Assembly: GCA_035591015.1 (NCBI GenBank)
Contig: JAXIUW010147781.1
Coordinates: forward strand, 2,915-13,103
Direction: 5' to 3'
Origin: Cephalothrix simula
Lineage: Eukaryota > Nemertea > Palaeonemertea > Archinemertea > Cephalotrichidae
DNA: 10,189 nucleotides
Below are positions 7,501 through 10,189 of the stretch, piece after piece. The notes beneath the pieces are model-generated. The model did not search any database. It was not told the origin of the DNA and saw only the letters and a list, made by a program, of their open reading frames with translations. Every line of letters begins with the position of its first letter. Position 1 is the first letter of the stretch. The position numbers and the translations under genes are program-made.

Positions 7501-9679
7501 ATTATAGGTTTACCATCTTTACCAATGATTACACGCGCTCCTGCTATTGGTTTACCATCTTTATCCAATACTTGCATCTGTCCGAGATTTTCCTTTGTCA
7601 GTGCCCTTTCTTTAGCTCCTCTTTCGCGTTTTAATCTGACAATAGTTCTACCAAACTCATCGGTAATAATTTCTATATCATCTGGATTAATATCACCACT
7701 TAAAAGCTGTGCCATTAGCTCATCAGATATTTCAGCATCGTCTGGAATGTGGATATTCTTTCCAAGATGTTTTGATACTGAAAGGAGAAGTCAGTTGTTA
7801 GTCACAGTAACAACAAAAAGATTAATGTATCATGATATATTGAATTTTATCTAGCTTACAGACTGTTCCTAGAGTTTGCTTTATAAGATTTTTGTACTGT
7901 TCTTCAGTCAAATTACCGCCCTGTGCCGCCAAGATATGCTTTAGGATTGCCTGAAAAAATAATCTGAAAATGTTAGCTAGAATGACAGAACAATTTGAAA
8001 GATATTTTCATTAAATTACGTATTTATAGGGTCACGGGGAAAAATAGAAAACTGTCAGGCATATAATGAAGTAATTATTCATATTGCCATTCATTGAATA
8101 GTATGAAGATACATTGAATAGTATGAAAAGTCAGAAATATTGCTTTGGTGCAACCTTGGAAAACATGCTATAAGATGGTGACAGAATTGATAATGACACA
8201 TGGTAGGATGCTAATGGAAAATCAATATGTTTTAATGAGATTAAATAACAGATACGTGTATCGCATATATCTTTTATATATGGTGATTGTACAAGAAATA
8301 GAAATGCGTCCACCAGCCTGCACCAGCTGCTTTATATATACGCAATTATGTCGTATTAAATAAACAGTTTTATAATTTTTTTGAGGGCAGTCGAACGATC
8401 CCGAAGTATTTCTGTTTCTTGCACGGTCGAAACAATCACGTGTATGTAAAAGATAAAAGGGAATCACATCCTTATGATAAATTCTTGGTATTATTTTATT
8501 ATAAAGTGCTGGTTATTTTATTATAAAGTGCTGGTAAACTGAATTAGAGCTCGATTAAGATTTACTGAGAATTTGATTTGTACTAAGAAAGCAATTAAAA
8601 AAGATAAAAGATATTTCATTTAATCTATAACAACTAACATTTAAAGAGTAATGCAGAAAATTAGAAAAGCAAGCTGTAGTAGTACAGGGATTTTGTGTGT
8701 TCACGTAACAAATATTTTCGGCATCTTTCTTGCTTAACCAGTGTAGCTATAAAGATATTGTGGTATCAGACAACAACTCCCAATGAATCTTACTGTATCT
8801 TGCGAACGTAACGTTGGTCTCAAACTCTCTGGTCTGATTTCAGCTTGGCTTGGAGGATGAGAATTACGCCTCTGAGAGACACTTCTTACACTGCTAGACC
8901 TCGAACGTCTTACACTTTTCAAACTCCCCTTATCACTTTTCGGCGTACTTTTTAAAGTACTACGAGAAGGACTAGGTTCCCGCGAGAGAGATGACACCGA
9001 TGAGCTTCCGTAGTTTAGGTAGCTTCGTCTGCTACTGCTACTACGAGGGCTCACCAAATTCATCTCGTCAAGCGATTCTGATGATCTTGGTGTTAAACCA
9101 TTTCGAGGTAAAAGACGCATTCGATTGGTAAAGAGATAGTCATTCCAGAGGGCGGCAGCTCTCTAACCGTAAAAGAAGTGAATAATGTTGTAGAATAGAA
9201 TCAAAGAATACACAAACACTCATTAAAATTAGCCAGTAAATACTATAAAAAAGTTAAAAATTTTTAGGCCTTTTTATCCTATTTACCGCCTAATTTCAGG
9301 AGCTGACGAATACACAAGTTTGTTATTCGACAAAGACTTTGCATTAAAGCAAGCAATTACATGCAAAGCATATTATATCACATAAAAGTATCATATTATT
9401 AAAAGCTAAAGAATTCAAAATATATAATATCAAGGCATTACTATGGTATTTCAAGAAATATCAAGGCATTCTTTTCTTAGTAATTCTTCAAACAATTTTA
9501 AGAACTATTTTAGGCATTTTTAACAACACAGCAATCACAAAGCTTTCAGAAAAGTTCATAGTTATGCTTACCCGCACATCTTCAGCTAAGTTCTTTCCAG
9601 CATTAGGATTTTTCAAAATCGCAGCAGCTATTCTGGCAGCATGTTCTTTCAATTTAGCTATTAGTTCTTCTTCTGTCAT
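3999..9679 (-). CDS. Multi-exon gene for an unrecognised DG-turn repeat protein (whole-gene entry)
   Basis: Seven minus-strand exons join as 9679-9572, 9162-8794, 7950-7860, 7777-5529, 5311-5254, 5173-5129 and 4553-3999. Every exon is bounded by AG upstream and GT downstream, with donors mostly GTAAG, and every junction keeps the frame (phases 0, 0, 1, 0, 1, 1). The product is over 1,100 residues. In order it has an N-terminal alpha-helical segment, a Ser/Arg/Pro-rich basic segment, a second helical segment, an acidic stretch leading to TDEFGRT, eight long repeats, a short linker, and a Lys-rich then Pro/Glu-rich tail. No signal peptide or transmembrane helix is visible, so an intracellular location is inferred. 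Repeats joined by charged tails suggest a structural or scaffold role, but no family is recognised and no function is claimed. The 3' end is uncertain because the gene may continue left of 3999. A further 5' untranslated exon is expected, since an acceptor lies just before the start codon. Confidence 0.85.
4554..5128 (-). other. Intron of 575 bp
   Basis: It separates the 45-nt exon from the C-terminal exon and shows no coding signal. It contains an inverted pair, TTCTGTCATT at 4770-4779 and AATGACAGAA at 4850-4859. It also has a small perfect hairpin, CGATTTCT at 4988-4995 with AGAAATCG at 5009-5016. Confidence 0.75.
4764..4865. repeat. Short inverted repeat pair, ~100 bp span
   Basis: TACAATATTCTGTCATT on the left matches the reverse complement of AATGACAGAACAATGTA on the right, with two mismatches. 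The 14-mer AATGACAGAACAAT recurs in another intron of the gene near 7981-7994. It could be a tiny non-autonomous element; evidence is limited. Confidence 0.35.
5129..5173 (-). CDS. 45-nt linker exon
   Basis: The acceptor is TTTATTTTTAG before 5173 and the donor is GGAG|GTAATA at 5129. Phase 1 enters and phase 1 leaves, so the exon length is a multiple of three. With the split Gly codon it encodes GRGKDDELARLYGPG, a short charged helix between glycines. It is separated from the previous exon by only 80 bp. It could be skipped without changing frame. Confidence 0.78.
5254..5311 (-). CDS. Short linker exon
   Basis: A 58-nt exon with acceptor CCTATTTCAG before 5311 and a GTAAGTG donor at 5253. 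It enters in phase 0 and leaves in phase 1. It encodes RPPPRQDSTIHGRPEFMAG, a Pro/Arg-rich and probably unstructured linker straight after the repeat array. Confidence 0.82.
5375..5466. mobile_element. 72-bp segment flanked by 10-bp direct repeats (possible small insertion)
   Basis: GCAATAAACA occurs at 5375-5384 and again at 5457-5466, like a target-site duplication. The 72 bp between begin CATCCTC and end CGAGGAT, imperfect inverted ends. The interior has a C-run and GGCTCGAAGTCC, loosely like a tRNA B box but without a matching stem. It lies in the 217-bp intron after the repeat exon. No open frame is present. Confidence 0.4.
5529..7577 (-). repeat. Eight in-frame coding repeats of 88 to 83 codons
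   Basis: Units in order of translation: R1 7577-7314, R2 7313-7050, R3 7049-6786, R4 6785-6522, R5 6521-6258 (264 nt each), R6 6257-6006 (252 nt), R7 6005-5757 (249 nt) and R8 5756-5529 (228 nt, ending at the splice donor). R1-R5 end in a linker such as LTAENLGA or LTAQNLGQ. R6 and R7 end in the shorter GTDINSL, and R8 has no linker. The core IEGAVLIGADGK then VDMT then PLLGADGKPIPPG is almost invariant in R1-R6. R7 and R8 are more diverged (ATLVTADGRAIDMT, VDLTLPLL). The DNA differs mainly at third codon positions between units. Confidence 0.95.
5529..7777 (-). CDS. Large repeat exon: eight DG-turn repeats
   Basis: A 2,249-nt exon with acceptor CTCCTTTCAG before 7777 and GTT|GTAAGT at 5529. 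It opens with about 65 non-repeat residues: an acidic stretch (IPDDAEISDEL, DINPDDIEIITDEFGRT) and then a basic helix (VRLKRERGAKERALTKEN). Eight tandem repeats fill the rest. Each holds about six copies of a turn motif such as LDKDGKPI, GKDGKPIIV, DADGNVIEGA, GADGKxVDMT, GADGKPIPPGA and FGADGRPI, spaced 9-15 residues apart. Regular Asp-Gly turns between short Ile/Val stretches are what a beta-hairpin or beta-solenoid array would give. The DxDG turns resemble calcium loops, but the rest of an EF-hand is missing. There is no Cys in the array. The exon ends exactly after the last FGADGQPIV, so the domain boundary coincides with an intron. The family is not recognised. Confidence 0.9.
7860..7950 (-). 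CDS. Short exon: second helical segment
   Basis: A 91-nt exon with a strong acceptor (TTATTTTTTCAG before 7950) and a GTAAGC donor (plus gcttac ending at 7859). It enters in phase 0 and leaves in phase 1. It encodes AILKHILAAQGGNLTEEQYK followed by NLIKQTLGTV, which reads as two amphipathic helices separated by a GGN turn. It joins the repeat exon across an 82-bp intron, and the split codon becomes Leu (T+TA). It is too short to stand alone as a domain; with the first exon it forms a helical N-terminus of about 65 residues when the Ser/Arg exon is left out. Confidence 0.85.
8092..8129. repeat. 20-bp tandem duplication
   Basis: CATTGAATAGTATGAA starts at 8092 and again at 8112, a period of 20 bases, with near-perfect copies. 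It is intronic. Confidence 0.75.
8491..8534. repeat. 22-bp perfect tandem duplication
   Basis: Two identical 22-base units, 8491-8512 and 8513-8534, each ending ATAAAGTGCTGG. The absence of mismatches suggests a recent slippage or duplication event. It is intronic. Confidence 0.9.
8794..9162 (-). CDS. Ser/Arg/Pro-rich exon, phase 0 at both ends (probable cassette exon)
   Basis: This exon is 369 nt, exactly 123 codons. It starts after a TTTTACGGTTAG acceptor and ends at ACA|GTAAGA. The reading frame hits a stop (the TAG of the acceptor itself) immediately upstream, which supports the boundary. It begins RAAALWNDYLFTNRMRLLPR and then becomes low-complexity and basic, with runs such as SPRSSSSRRS, SREPSPSRS and VRRSRSSSVRSVSQRR. 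Several Ser/Thr-Pro sites are present (LTPR, VSPR, PSPS, STPK). Such regions are often phosphorylated, and Ser/Pro-rich basic stretches occur in microtubule-binding proteins while RS dipeptides occur in splicing factors. Neither role is established here. The flanking exons also join in phase 0, so skipping it would leave the frame intact; optional splicing is inferred, not shown. Confidence 0.68.
9163..9571 (-). other. Intron of 409 bp
   Basis: It separates the first coding exon from the Ser/Arg exon and shows no coding signal. It contains two copies of AATATCAAGGCATT (9426-9439 and 9457-9470). Confidence 0.65.
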
Positions 9680-9687
9680 CTTTTTGA
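9572..9687 (-). CDS. First coding exon: N-terminal helical segment
   Basis: The exon starts after a TTTTTCAG-type acceptor (plus strand ctgaaaaag from 9688) and ends at a GTAAGC donor (plus gcttac ending at 9571). The ATG at 9679-9677 has A at -3 and opens MTEEELIAKLKEHAARIAAA, an amphipathic helix with alternating Ala/Ile/Leu and charged residues. The exon then reads to AEDVR, where it ends in phase 0. I chose this ATG because it is the first in the exon and sits eight bases inside the acceptor, which fits a 5'-UTR intron. The frame is open back to the acceptor (Lys-Lys before Met), so coding sequence from an earlier exon cannot be excluded. No signal peptide is present. Confidence 0.72.
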
Positions 9688-10189
9688 CTGAAAAAGGGAA
9701 TTACTTACATTTTATTGTATTGTATTATAGTACATATATGATCAGAAAAAATTTCCAAGGTTCACAAAGAATTAGTTAGTGCAGGAAGTTATGGTGTACA
9801 TTGGGTTTTAGAAGACCTCCCAGTCCGAGGTAATATACACTGAAATTCGAAATGATTTTTGAAAAACAAAAATAGGAATTTTATAACATAAGCTTATATA
9901 AAGACATCATTATCTCGGTAATTATGAATTTTTAAACAAAACATTTTATTAATATTTCTAATTTAATTGACTATAGAGTTCAATTGAGATAACAAATTTG
10001 ACGCACAAGTGTGCAATAACTGGTTATTGCACGCTTTTGCGAGCATTAAATACTTATTGCACTGTTTTGAACTTAGCAATGTATGAAGCGTTAATTAAGG
10101 GATTTTATTCTTAAGGCCCAAATAGAGTTCCCTTCGCCAGCGACGACGTGCGACAACTATGCGATATCAGAGCGCCGAAGCTTTGCAAT
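9688..10189. other. Upstream region or 5' intron, no gene recognised
   Basis: This is upstream of the first coding exon on the minus strand. No promoter element or 5'-UTR exon can be defended. It holds a palindrome at 10011-10032, and the last ~90 bases (10100-10189) are GC-richer than the rest, which may mark the edge of another repeat or exon. Confidence 0.5.
10011..10032. repeat. Perfect 10-bp-arm palindrome
   Basis: GTGCAATAAC (10011-10020), a TG spacer, then GTTATTGCAC (10023-10032). A further TTATTGCAC copy lies near 10052-10060, and the preceding GCACAAGTGTGC forms a smaller hairpin. The function is unknown. Confidence 0.85.

Larger units (their letters stand above)
7951..8793 (-). 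other. Intron of 843 bp
   Basis: It separates the Ser/Arg exon from the second helical exon. Short frames on both strands (up to 81 codons) lack coding-like composition or flanking splice sites. Two short tandem duplications lie within it. Confidence 0.7.

Noticed and set aside
5529-7577. DKDG and DADG turns as EF-hand calcium sites
   Set aside because: The 12-residue loop is not completed: no Glu at position 12 and no flanking helices. Calcium binding by another fold is not excluded.
5529-7577. Regular repeats as a CRISPR array or satellite DNA
   Set aside because: The period is a whole number of codons, divergence is mostly silent and the frame is open throughout; it is a protein-coding repeat.
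5584-7854. Long plus-strand open frames (317, 162 and 213 codons) rich in LPSAP
   Set aside because: They are the antisense of the repeat exon: GADGKP read backwards gives GLPSAP. The minus-strand model has matching splice sites and a consistent frame through seven exons.
8222-8467. Minus-strand 81-codon frame inside an intron
   Set aside because: It has no good flanking acceptor and donor pair, and the composition looks random.

Overview
This is a nuclear window from an animal genome, most likely an invertebrate. It is AT-rich, its genes are split by GT-AG introns, and nothing prokaryotic (operons, Shine-Dalgarno sites) is visible. The phylum cannot be fixed from sequence alone.

One gene dominates, on the minus strand and read from right to left. 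Seven exons join with consistent reading phase at every junction: 9572-9687 (probable start codon at 9677-9679), 8794-9162, 7860-7950, 5529-7777, 5254-5311, 5129-5173 and about 3999-4553. The introns measure about 409, 843, 82, 217, 80 and 575 bp. The predicted product has no signal peptide or membrane segment. It has an N-terminal helical region, a basic Ser/Arg/Pro region on an in-frame (probably optional) exon, more helix, and then eight 83-88-residue repeats rich in the turn motif (G/D)-x-D-G-(K/R/N)-P-I. A short linker and a Lys-rich then Pro/Glu-rich C-terminal tail follow. I do not recognise the family. The repeat array, all inside one 2.25-kb exon, is the most distinctive content.

The 3' end of the gene is unresolved. 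The open frame of the last certain exon runs to a stop at 3829, but its last 50-60 residues look like intron read-through. Further left, several very short segments have good splice signals on the same strand: 5 nt at 2813-2817, 18 nt at 1864-1881, 30 nt at 1658-1687 and 51 nt at 1394-1444. A possible terminal exon at 1043-1107 has a stop and a nearby AATAAA. The first four can be chained in frame, so the gene may continue through micro-exons; this is inference.

The rest is non-coding: introns, flank and small repeats. These include an 86-bp-arm foldback at 215-661, a GC-richer island with nested inverted repeats at 3450-3780, a 72-bp segment between 10-bp direct repeats in an intron (5375-5466), short tandem duplications (8092-8129, 8491-8534) and a near-perfect palindrome (10011-10032). 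No tRNA, rRNA, CRISPR array or autonomous transposon was found.
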